Part shown: in pieces, positions 1 through 6,066 of the stretch
Position numbering within the stretch: position 1 is the first letter of the stretch
Layout: each line of letters opens with the position of its first letter
Source of the DNA: Candidatus Latescibacterota bacterium
GTDB taxonomy: Bacteria; JAAXHH01; JABIQT01
DNA: 10,153 nucleotides
Assembly (NCBI GenBank): GCA_018667995.1
Contig: JABIQT010000740.1
Span: forward strand, 1 to 10,153
Direction: 5' to 3'
Made by a program: the position numbers and the translations under genes
Notes under the pieces: model-generated
Database searches by the model: none
Told to the model about the DNA's origin: nothing
What the model saw: the letters and a program-made list of their open reading frames with translations, nothing else

Positions 1-164
1 ATGAAAACCTTGGACCTAAGAACGTAGTCGAGGATATGGTTCAGGTGCTCAAGAACGGCGGGGCGCCGCGGGTTGATGGTCATGAGGCGAAGCGCTCGCT
101 TGCGCTCATCCTTGGGATCTATGAATCGTCGAAAAATGGTGGAGCACCGATTGAACTTGGCTGA
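1..164 (+). CDS. Gfo/Idh/MocA-family oxidoreductase, C-terminal end (partial)
   Basis: Only the last 53 codons are inside the window, read in the frame whose first complete codon starts at base 3 and ending at TGA 162-164. The peptide contains a VLKNGGAPRVDGHEAKRS stretch followed by LALILGIYESSKNG. This is the usual C-terminal signature of Gfo/Idh/MocA NAD(P)-dependent sugar or inositol dehydrogenases, where a 'G..P.vdG.ea..sl.l...iyeSa..g' pattern closes the alpha/beta domain. The Rossmann domain that would show cofactor and substrate class lies outside the window, so the substrate cannot be named. There is no clear terminator after the stop. The next gene in the same direction, tyrS, is about 400 bases away with its own promoter, so the two are probably not cotranscribed. 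The family call rests on a short C-terminal pattern only. Confidence 0.72.
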   Translation, partial: ENLGPKNVVEDMVQVLKNGGAPRVDGHEAKRSLALILGIYESSKNGGAPIELG

Positions 165-442
165 GATGTTTCGCCACTGCGGACCTTTATTCTTGCTCGA
201 GATGGTCAGGATTCCTCGATCAAGCTGAGATCATTCAGGTTCGTCGGAGGCCATGTTTCAAGAGCGAAGAAAATCCTAATCGAGGGAGACTGTTCCCAGG
301 TTCTGCTGGAATCGGGGCTCTGTCTCTCTTTGCTGGACGTTACTCATGGCTGGTTCCAGGTGGTCCACGCAATGTTGAGTACGATTACCTGGTACCGGCC
401 AAGGTGCCCGTTCGTTGGGCGAATCGGTGGTTTTTCCGTCGC
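165..442. other. Intergenic stretch without a recognisable gene
   Basis: I find no convincing coding sequence in this stretch. Short open frames exist (for example ATG at 165, about 20 codons), but they lack a ribosome binding site and resemble nothing I know. I see no tRNA-like cloverleaf, no run of repeats and no strong GC hairpin followed by a T run. A GGTACC palindrome lies near 394-399. The stretch ends at the tyrS promoter. It may be decayed coding sequence or simply a spacer. Confidence 0.5.
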
Positions 443-471
443 TTGACAAACGCTAAGTGCATCCATATTAT
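443..471 (+). promoter_or_regulatory. Sigma-70-type promoter P1 for tyrS
   Basis: A perfect -35 hexamer TTGACA (443-448) is followed after exactly 17 bp by TATTAT (466-471), five of six matches to the -10 consensus. The predicted transcript would start near 478, giving a leader of about 95 nt before the tyrS ATG at 573. Orientation and position fit tyrS as the target. The call is from consensus match only. Confidence 0.7.
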
Positions 472-479
472 GCGTTTCT

Positions 480-521
480 TTACAGACCCGGCGCATTCCG
501 ACCATTGGAATTACAGACCCG
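480..521. repeat. 11-bp direct repeat in the tyrS leader
   Basis: The sequence TTACAGACCCG occurs at 480-490 and again at 511-521, identical over 11 bases and 31 bp apart, about three helical turns. The first copy sits at the predicted start of transcription from P1 and the second in the spacer of the possible promoter P2. The spacing would suit a dimeric DNA-binding protein, but no regulator is encoded nearby. A small tandem duplication is the other explanation. Confidence 0.5.
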
Positions 522-534
522 TAGCAATTATAGT
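505..534 (+). promoter_or_regulatory. Possible second tyrS promoter P2
   Basis: TTGGAA (505-510) and TATAGT (529-534) are separated by 18 bp. The match is weaker than P1, at four of six for the -35 and five of six for the -10, but the position is good: transcription would begin about 30 bases before the tyrS start codon. It could act in tandem with P1 or be chance. Confidence 0.35.
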
Positions 535-572
535 CCGCTTTTTATTGAGCTGTACCGTTAAAGGACGCTTCG

Positions 573-1799
573 ATGATAAACGCATATGATGTGTTGAAGG
601 AACGAGGATTCGTCTCCCAGGTCACCGATGAGGGGGCCGTACGCAAGGCGTTTGATGAAGGCCCGGTGACTTGTTATATCGGATTCGATCCGACTGCTGA
701 TACGCTGCATGTGGGAAATCTGGTGTCCATTATGATTCTCTCGCACCTCCAACAGTGTGGGCACAAGCCTATTGCGCTAATCGGTGTAGGTACGGCGAGT
801 ATAGGCGACCCCAGTGGCAAGACTGAGTTGCGACAGATGTTGACGCGTGAACAACTCGAGGAGAACGCAAAGGGCATAAAGGCAACCTTGAGTCGCTATC
901 TCGATTTTGACAACGGGAACGCTCAGGTCGTCAATAATGCCGACTGGTTGTTCAACCTGCAGTACATCGATTTTCTGAGAGAAGTAGGACGCCATTTCAG
1001 CGTAAACAGAATGCTGTCTGCCGAGGCCTACAAGATCCGCATGGAAACTGGCCTGACGTTCCTGGAGTTCAACTATCAGATTCTCCAATCCTACGATTTT
1101 CTGATGCTCTCAAGGAATCATGGGTGTGCGATGCAGATGGGGGGTGACGATCAGTGGGGTAACATCCTGGCTGGCGTCGAACTTATCCGGCGTATGGACG
1201 GCAATAGTGCCGAGGCGGTGACCACTCCTCTTGTAACAAATGCCAGTGGGGAGAAAATGGGCAAGACAGCGTCCGGTGCGCTCTGGCTGAATGCCGACCG
1301 TGTCTCACCCTATGATTACTATCAATACTGGGTCAATACGGACGATCGAGACGTGGAAAAGTGGCTCGCCACATTCACGTTTCTTCCCATGGAAGAAGTT
1401 CGAAAGCTGAGTTCCCTCGAGGGCGCGGATCTGCGTGAAGCGAAATCTGTCCTGGCCTTTGAAGCCACAAAAATTACCCACGGGGAAGAAGAGGCTCAGA
1501 AGGCACGCGATGCGGCGAAGTCTGTGTTTGGTGGTGGGAGTGATAGGAACGATCTACCGTCATCGGAGATTCAGACGGCGGTGCTTGCCGGGGGCATAGG
1601 AGTGATAGACCTGTTCATGCAAGCAGGACTTGGTAGCAGCAAGGGAGAAGTCCGTCGTCTGATTCAACAGGGCGGAGCCTCTGTGAATGGGAACCGCGTC
1701 GACGATATTCACGCCATTTTGACGTCAGATGACCTGGTCGACCATGCTCTGTTGTTACGGGCCGGCAAGAAGCGATACCATCGGGTCGTAGTGGTATAA
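573..1799 (+). CDS. tyrS: Tyrosyl-tRNA synthetase (TyrRS)
   Basis: This enzyme charges tRNA-Tyr with tyrosine using ATP in the cytoplasm (class Ic aminoacyl-tRNA synthetase). It has 408 residues, normal for bacterial TyrRS. The Rossmann-fold part opens with YIGFDPTADTLHVGN (35-49), which holds the HIGH-type motif as HVGN and the tyrosine-contacting Tyr35. Further tyrosine-site residues are in NYQILQSYDF (167-176: Tyr168, Gln172, Asp175) and GGDDQWGN (190-197). The KMSKS loop is KMGKT at 228-232, like the KFGKT form of the E. coli and Bacillus enzymes. Residues from about 345 to the end form the C-terminal S4 tRNA-binding domain, ending in RRLIQQGGASVNG and GKKRYHRVVV. The ATG start is supported by AAAGGA (560-565) seven bases upstream. 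It is monocistronic and converges on the ACMSD gene, with 39 bases between the stop codons. No T-box or other tRNA-sensing leader is evident. Confidence 0.97.
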   Translation: MINAYDVLKERGFVSQVTDEGAVRKAFDEGPVTCYIGFDPTADTLHVGNLVSIMILSHLQQCGHKPIALIGVGTASIGDPSGKTELRQMLTREQLEENAKGIKATLSRYLDFDNGNAQVVNNADWLFNLQYIDFLREVGRHFSVNRMLSAEAYKIRMETGLTFLEFNYQILQSYDFLMLSRNHGCAMQMGGDDQWGNILAGVELIRRMDGNSAEAVTTPLVTNASGEKMGKTASGALWLNADRVSPYDYYQYWVNTDDRDVEKWLATFTFLPMEEVRKLSSLEGADLREAKSVLAFEATKITHGEEEAQKARDAAKSVFGGGSDRNDLPSSEIQTAVLAGGIGVIDLFMQAGLGSSKGEVRRLIQQGGASVNGNRVDDIHAILTSDDLVDHALLLRAGKKRYHRVVVV

Positions 1800-1838
1800 T
1801 CAGCGGGACGACAACTGAGGATAGAAGGCCCGCCTCAT

Positions 1839-2861
1839 TCAATCAGTGAATCGGGATTGTCCAAGATTTAACCATTCAAGGGCAGTGCCGCAGAGCAACT
1901 GAGTTTTGGTGTCCACATCGAGATCTTCCATCGACTCGATAAGCGTGCCGGGTACGGTTTCGCCGAGTGGAAACGGGTAGTCAGATCCCATAGCGACGCG
2001 GTTGACGCCAATAAGATCGATGAGATAACGCAAGACTCCCGGTTCGTGAACGAGAGCGTCCACGTAAAACTTCCCCAAGTAGTCCCTCGGGTTGACGTCG
2101 TTGTCGACGGCGCAGAGATCGGGACGCACCTTGTAGCCATGCTCTATTCGGCCAACGGTCATCGGGAATGACCCGCCACCGTGGGCAAATGCCACGCGTA
2201 ATTTGGGCAACCGTTCCAAAACGCCTCCAAAGATCATGGAGCATATTGCTCTGCTTGTCTCCGCAGGCATACCTACTAACCATGGCAGCCAGTAGCGATT
2301 CATGTTCCCCCGTCCCATAATGTCCCAGGGGTGTACGAATACCGCGGCACCGAGTTCGGCGGCGGCCTCGAACACTGGAAACAGGGATGGGTCATTGAGG
2401 TTCAGATCGTTGATATTGGAGCCGATTTCTATTCCTGACAGGCCCAGTGTTTTTACGCACCTCTCCATTTCCGAGATGGCCAGTTCGGGTGCCTGCATAG
2501 GTACCGTCCCGAGTCCGGCGAAACGCGTCGGATAGGTCGTGGTAATATCGGCAATATGATCATTCAGGAATCGACAGAAATCCAGTGTGTCACCTGGTTT
2601 CGCCCAATAGTTGAACAAGACAGGCACTGTAGACAGCACCTGGACATGCACTCCAGCTAGATCACAGTCTGTCATTCTGGTGTGAGGGTCCCAGCAGTTT
2701 GCTTCGATTTCCCGGAACAGTTCGCCGTCACGCATCATGCGTGCACACCCCGGTCCATGGTGCTCAAGCTGGATGAATCCATCGTACCCGTATTTCTTTT
2801 TCAGGTCTGGCCAGTTTTTCGGAAGAATATGGGTGTGTATATCGATTTTCATGGGTAACAT
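1839..2861 (-). CDS. ACMSD: 2-amino-3-carboxymuconate-6-semialdehyde decarboxylase (ACMSD)
   Basis: This is a zinc-dependent amidohydrolase-superfamily decarboxylase (EC 4.1.1.45). It turns 2-amino-3-carboxymuconate-6-semialdehyde into 2-aminomuconate-6-semialdehyde, diverting 3-hydroxyanthranilate from quinolinate/NAD formation toward full oxidation. As I recall the human sequence, the match runs along the whole length. Counted from the second Met, the protein has 337 residues and the key residues fall at the human positions: metal ligands His6, His8, His174 and Asp291, catalytic His224, and substrate-binding Arg47. Diagnostic strings include [14 protein letters not shown] (187-200), FAHGGGSFP (222-230) and [10 protein letters not shown] (289-298). 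The start at 2861 is preferred because AAAGG lies 8 bases before it. The second ATG (2852) would be 17 bases from that site, so three extra residues are likely. No other kynurenine or nitrobenzoate pathway gene is in the window. It is transcribed alone, from a promoter at 2895-2923. Confidence 0.95.
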   Translation of the reverse strand: MLPMKIDIHTHILPKNWPDLKKKYGYDGFIQLEHHGPGCARMMRDGELFREIEANCWDPHTRMTDCDLAGVHVQVLSTVPVLFNYWAKPGDTLDFCRFLNDHIADITTTYPTRFAGLGTVPMQAPELAISEMERCVKTLGLSGIEIGSNINDLNLNDPSLFPVFEAAAELGAAVFVHPWDIMGRGNMNRYWLPWLVGMPAETSRAICSMIFGGVLERLPKLRVAFAHGGGSFPMTVGRIEHGYKVRPDLCAVDNDVNPRDYLGKFYVDALVHEPGVLRYLIDLIGVNRVAMGSDYPFPLGETVPGTLIESMEDLDVDTKTQLLCGTALEWLNLGQSRFTD

Positions 2862-2894
2862 AAGTGCGACCTTTCTGGGTTTGTCTATTCTAAG

Positions 2895-2923
2895 ATAGTA
2901 TTCCTCGGAATCCCTTGCGTCAA
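2895..2923 (-). promoter_or_regulatory. Sigma-70-type promoter for ACMSD
   Basis: Read on the minus strand, TTGACG (2923-2918) is followed after 17 bp by TACTAT (2900-2895), five of six and five of six matches to consensus. The predicted start, near 2888, gives a short leader of about 27 nt. It lies in the 97-bp divergent region shared with the phosphatase gene. No equally good promoter was found for the phosphatase side. Confidence 0.65.
2900..2911. repeat. Inverted repeat in the ACMSD promoter spacer (possible operator)
   Basis: ATTCC-TC-GGAAT is a perfect 5+5 bp dyad with a 2-bp centre, lying between the -35 and -10 hexamers and touching the -10. A repressor bound here would block transcription of ACMSD. 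Short dyads arise by chance, so this is a suggestion only. Confidence 0.3.
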
Positions 2924-2958
2924 CGAATCAAATGTGCCACCCGTCAGAGGAGAACACT

Positions 2959-4614
2959 ATGCACCGCCTGGCAATCTTTGCCTGTATATTTATCCTGATG
3001 AAAGTAGATCCATCCACAGCACAGCCTGCTGAGATACCCAAGCTTACAGTTATCCTGGTGATTGATCAATTCCGGGCCGACTTCATAACGCGCTATCAGG
3101 ATCTTTATGTGGAGGGAGGACTGGCACGGCTCATTCGCGAGGGCGCCTGGTTCAAAGATGCGACGTACGGGCATGCGCATGCGTCTACCTCACCCGGACA
3201 CAGCGTTATTACATCAGGCACATACGGTTACTGGTCAGGGATCATTGCAAATTCCTGGTATGATAGACGGACGCAGAGCCAGCACAAATCACTGACCGAT
3301 CCGAATCATCGAATCCTGGGTAAACCCCGGAACCCCAATGGACGCTCGTCGCCCAATGACATTCATGGTTCGACACTTTCTGACGAGCTACGGAAATCCA
3401 CAAATTTCCAGGGGAAATACTTCGCGACCTCGGTGAAGGACTACAGCGCCATGGTCTCGGCCGGGAAAATGGGCATACCATTGTGGTACGAGGCGTCTCT
3501 TGGCCGCTTCACGTCGAGCGATTTCTACATGGAGGATCTTCCGGAATGGGTGAAGGTGTTCAACGAGCGTAAGCTGCCCGAATCCTACTTCGGAAAGCAG
3601 TGGAATCGCCTTCTGCCTGTTTCAGTTTACGAGGAAAGAGTGGGGGCGGATGATCGGCCCAACGAGGAAAATAATCGCTCGGCCGGCATTACCTTTCCAC
3701 ACACCATTACTGGTGGTGAGGAGCAACCCGGTGTCGCATTCTGGAATTCGCTGAAACACACGCCGTGGGGTGATGAGGTCCTCCTTGAATTCGCCCGCAC
3801 GCTGATCAGGGAGGAACAGTTGGGTATGGACGAGGCCCCTGATATTCTGGTGGTCAGCCTTGGCAGTGTCGATTATGTGGGCCATGATTACGGGCCCTTC
3901 AGCCAGGAGTCTCTCGATTCCATATTAAGAGTTGATCGACAGATAGCAGGATTCTTAGATTTTCTGGATCAGGAAATAGGTCTTGATGAGATGCTCCTCG
4001 TATTGACCAGCGATCATGGGGCTGTGCCCCTATCGGAAGAATCGGTGCGACGCGGTACCGCATCGGACCGTGTCAGTCCTGCAGAACTCACGGCCCACGT
4101 TGAGTCCGTCCTAGACAGTGTATATGCACCAGGCGACTGGATCGAGTACATGCATCAGACCGGTCTGCATCTGAACTATGAGACCGTGAAACGGCATGGG
4201 CTCACACGACTGGAAGTAGCACAGGCAAGTTCAACTGCGCTTGAGTCACATCCTGGGATATCTCTTGGCATCACCAGAGACAGGATTATCAGCGGACAGC
4301 TACCCGACTTACCGCTCTACAGGCGCATAGCCAACAGCTTCTATCCGGATCGTAGCGGTGATGTTATTCCCATAGCGGAACCTTTCTATGTCATCCTGGA
4401 TGAATACAGCGAAAAGCCTATGGGGTCCAGCCACGGGCAGCCGCATCAGTACGATGTGCATGTGCCGTTGATATTTCGAGGTCCCTGGATTCGTCCCGGC
4501 CTTTACCGTACCCCCATCGATATGGCTGACTTGACTCCGACTGTATGCGAGATCCTGAATATCAGCATGCCATCTGGACGCGACGGGGCCGTACTTGAAG
4601 CGGTCCTCAAGTAA
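2959..4614 (+). CDS. Exported alkaline-phosphatase-superfamily phosphohydrolase (PafA-like)
   Basis: This is probably a periplasmic or surface Zn-dependent phosphate-ester hydrolase. I start it at ATG 2959, not at the earlier in-frame ATG 2932, because AGAGGAG (2946-2952) lies six bases before it and the next residues form a signal peptide (positive MHR, hydrophobic LAIFACIFILM, likely cleavage after STA at 19-21). The mature enzyme carries the full two-metal site of the PafA family: Asp36, Thr77 as nucleophile in HASTSPGH, Asp305 and His309 in SVDYVGHD, Asp352 and His353 in TSDHG, and His492 in SSHGQPHQYD. Asn98 matches the phosphate-binding Asn100 of PafA, and Lys160 matches Lys162. The residue matching PafA Arg164 is Tyr162, which may change substrate preference between monoesters and diesters. 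Length is 551 residues, normal for the group. It is monocistronic and convergent with the DHA2 exporter gene. The exact substrate is unknown. Confidence 0.88.
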   Translation: MHRLAIFACIFILMKVDPSTAQPAEIPKLTVILVIDQFRADFITRYQDLYVEGGLARLIREGAWFKDATYGHAHASTSPGHSVITSGTYGYWSGIIANSWYDRRTQSQHKSLTDPNHRILGKPRNPNGRSSPNDIHGSTLSDELRKSTNFQGKYFATSVKDYSAMVSAGKMGIPLWYEASLGRFTSSDFYMEDLPEWVKVFNERKLPESYFGKQWNRLLPVSVYEERVGADDRPNEENNRSAGITFPHTITGGEEQPGVAFWNSLKHTPWGDEVLLEFARTLIREEQLGMDEAPDILVVSLGSVDYVGHDYGPFSQESLDSILRVDRQIAGFLDFLDQEIGLDEMLLVLTSDHGAVPLSEESVRRGTASDRVSPAELTAHVESVLDSVYAPGDWIEYMHQTGLHLNYETVKRHGLTRLEVAQASSTALESHPGISLGITRDRIISGQLPDLPLYRRIANSFYPDRSGDVIPIAEPFYVILDEYSEKPMGSSHGQPHQYDVHVPLIFRGPWIRPGLYRTPIDMADLTPTVCEILNISMPSGRDGAVLEAVLK

Positions 4615-4677
4615 GGTGGTACGCCGGTTTTTGCGTTGAATGAATCTGTACAGGCATCAAACACTGGACTTCAGTGC

Positions 4678-6066
4678 CTATGCTGGTTCGGGGCGGTCCT
4701 GCAGGGCAAAGCTTACACATACGGAGGCTATTGCGGCTATGGCTACGAGTACGAAAGCCTGGCTGTAATCACTGGACTCAGCGGTGAACAGGCTCGCCAG
4801 AATGCTGGATCCGACGATGCTGCCGAGATAGCGGCTGGTCGAGTAGATACCGGAAGCCACACCGGCCTGGCGCGGAACTACCGATTCTACGGCTGCGGTT
4901 TGGAGACCGGTCCAGGAGAGTCCCAAGCCTACACCGGCTATTCCGAGGCTGGTGGCCAGGAGGAGTGCCGAAATCCCGTCTTCGGCGAATCCGAGCAACA
5001 GCAGTCCCGCGGTGAAAATAGCAAGTCCTCCCACAGTCGGCCACCGCCGGCCCCACTTGTCTGCCAGATGGCCCCCAAGAGGCGCGCACACCACGGTTGT
5101 CGCCGAGAGTGCGGCCATGATCAGGCCTGTACGTGCTGGAGACCAGTCTGTCTGATCCGCGACGATCAGAGGTATGGTGAGCAAGGTGGCATACATGGCG
5201 AGATTGCTGAACATGATTCCGGAATTTGCCGCAGCAAAGGACCGGTGCCTGAAGAATCGAAGCTGTACGATGGGATCCGGATGGCGCCACTCGCGCCACA
5301 GGAATGCGGCAGCGGCTATGGAGACCACGATCCCTCCCAGCATCGGATCTACAGCAGTCTCTGCCTGTCTGCTTTGTATCAGGAGCCACGCACCACCAAT
5401 CAGTGTTACGAGGAGGATGATTGCCCCACCGACGTCAAAAGGTTGATCTGATTTGTGGGTCTTCGTGGCTGGAAGAGCCTTGTAGCCCAACAGGAGGGCG
5501 GGCAGAATGAAGATCAGGTTTACGTAGAAAATAGCACGCCAATCACCTAGCTCGATCATTATCCCGCCCAGGGCAGGCCCGCCCGCTGCGGCTAATGAGA
5601 TCGCTGAGCTGACGAGGCCGAAACGTGAAGCCCGTCGTTCCGCTGGGACAATCTCTCGGACCAGGGCTACTCCATTCGGCACGATTACCGCTCCGGCGAC
5701 GGCTTGCTGAATCCGGAAGAACAGCAGCCACTCAAGACTGCCCGACAGTGCGGCACCGAGCGAGGCGGCGCCGAAGTAGGCCAGCGCGCCCAGTATGAGC
5801 CTCCGGCGACCGAGGCGGTCTCCCAACTTACCGCTTACCGGTTGCAGTGAGGCCATGCCGATGAGGTATGCTGTAACCAACCATCCCGCGGATGACAGCT
5901 CCACATCGAAGGCCGACATGATGCTCGGCATGGCCACGGCAATCATTGTGGAATTGAGCGGCGCCAGCATGGTGCCGAGAGCGACGGTCAGGAGAACGAG
6001 GTTCTCGCTGGAAATGTCTGGTGTGCTACTTACATGGGAATCTTCCAATGTCTCTTTACGAGACAA
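4678..6066 (-). CDS. MFS exporter, DHA2 (14-TM, EmrB/QacA-type)
   Basis: This is an inner-membrane, proton-coupled exporter of the drug:H+ antiporter-2 type. Fourteen hydrophobic segments can be counted across 462 residues. Motif A is GKLGDRLGRRRL (79-90), and a motif C-like GGPALGG follows in TM5. The TM1 motif usually written lDxTivnvAlP reads LNSTMIAVAMP (37-47), so Asn38 replaces the common acidic residue. There is no in-frame ATG near the N-terminus. The longest start is TTG at 6066, and a second TTG at 6048 (codon 7) has an AAAGAG just upstream and is a possible alternative. The reading frame overlaps the end of the phosphohistidine gene by 11 bp, so translation is probably coupled and the gene is the last of the operon. 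Export of the phosphotransferase product or of its substrate is an inference from this linkage. Confidence 0.88.
   Translation of the reverse strand: MSRKETLEDSHVSSTPDISSENLVLLTVALGTMLAPLNSTMIAVAMPSIMSAFDVELSSAGWLVTAYLIGMASLQPVSGKLGDRLGRRRLILGALAYFGAASLGAALSGSLEWLLFFRIQQAVAGAVIVPNGVALVREIVPAERRASRFGLVSSAISLAAAGGPALGGIMIELGDWRAIFYVNLIFILPALLLGYKALPATKTHKSDQPFDVGGAIILLVTLIGGAWLLIQSRQAETAVDPMLGGIVVSIAAAAFLWREWRHPDPIVQLRFFRHRSFAAANSGIMFSNLAMYATLLTIPLIVADQTDWSPARTGLIMAALSATTVVCAPLGGHLADKWGRRWPTVGGLAIFTAGLLLLGFAEDGISALLLATSLGIAGVGLGLSWTGLQTAAVESVVPRQAGVASGIYSTSRYLGSIVGSSILASLFTAESSDYSQAFVLVAIAAIASVCVSFALQDRPEPA

Noticed and set aside
388-402. TGGTACCG sequence resembling the conserved T-box of tRNA-sensing leaders
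   Set aside because: It lies upstream of the best promoter, so it would not be in the tyrS transcript. No specifier stem or terminator/antiterminator pair is visible.
404-589. 61-codon open frame before tyrS
   Set aside because: It lacks a ribosome site, runs through the tyrS promoters and into the tyrS start, and resembles no known peptide or leader peptide. It shows no cluster of Tyr codons as an attenuator would.
1795-1800. TATAAT at the tyrS stop codon as a promoter element
   Set aside because: No acceptable -35 lies 16-19 bases upstream, and the next gene downstream is on the opposite strand.
1802-1858. Possible hairpins (GCGGG...CCCGC, ATTCA-ATCAG-TGAAT) between tyrS and ACMSD as a terminator
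   Set aside because: The stems are only 5 bp, one has a loop of about 20 bases, and neither is followed by a T run.
4652-4679. CACTG-GACTT-CAGTG (4662-4676) or AGGCA...TGCCT hairpin between the phosphatase and exporter genes as a terminator
   Set aside because: Five-base stems with at most three T residues following on the minus strand are too weak to call.
4636-5451. 271-codon open frame on the plus strand, opposite the DHA2 exporter gene
   Set aside because: It is antisense to a gene with clear MFS motifs and has an odd, Gly/Tyr/Cys-rich composition with no domain, hydrophobic core or ribosome site. It looks like a by-product of codon bias on the other strand.
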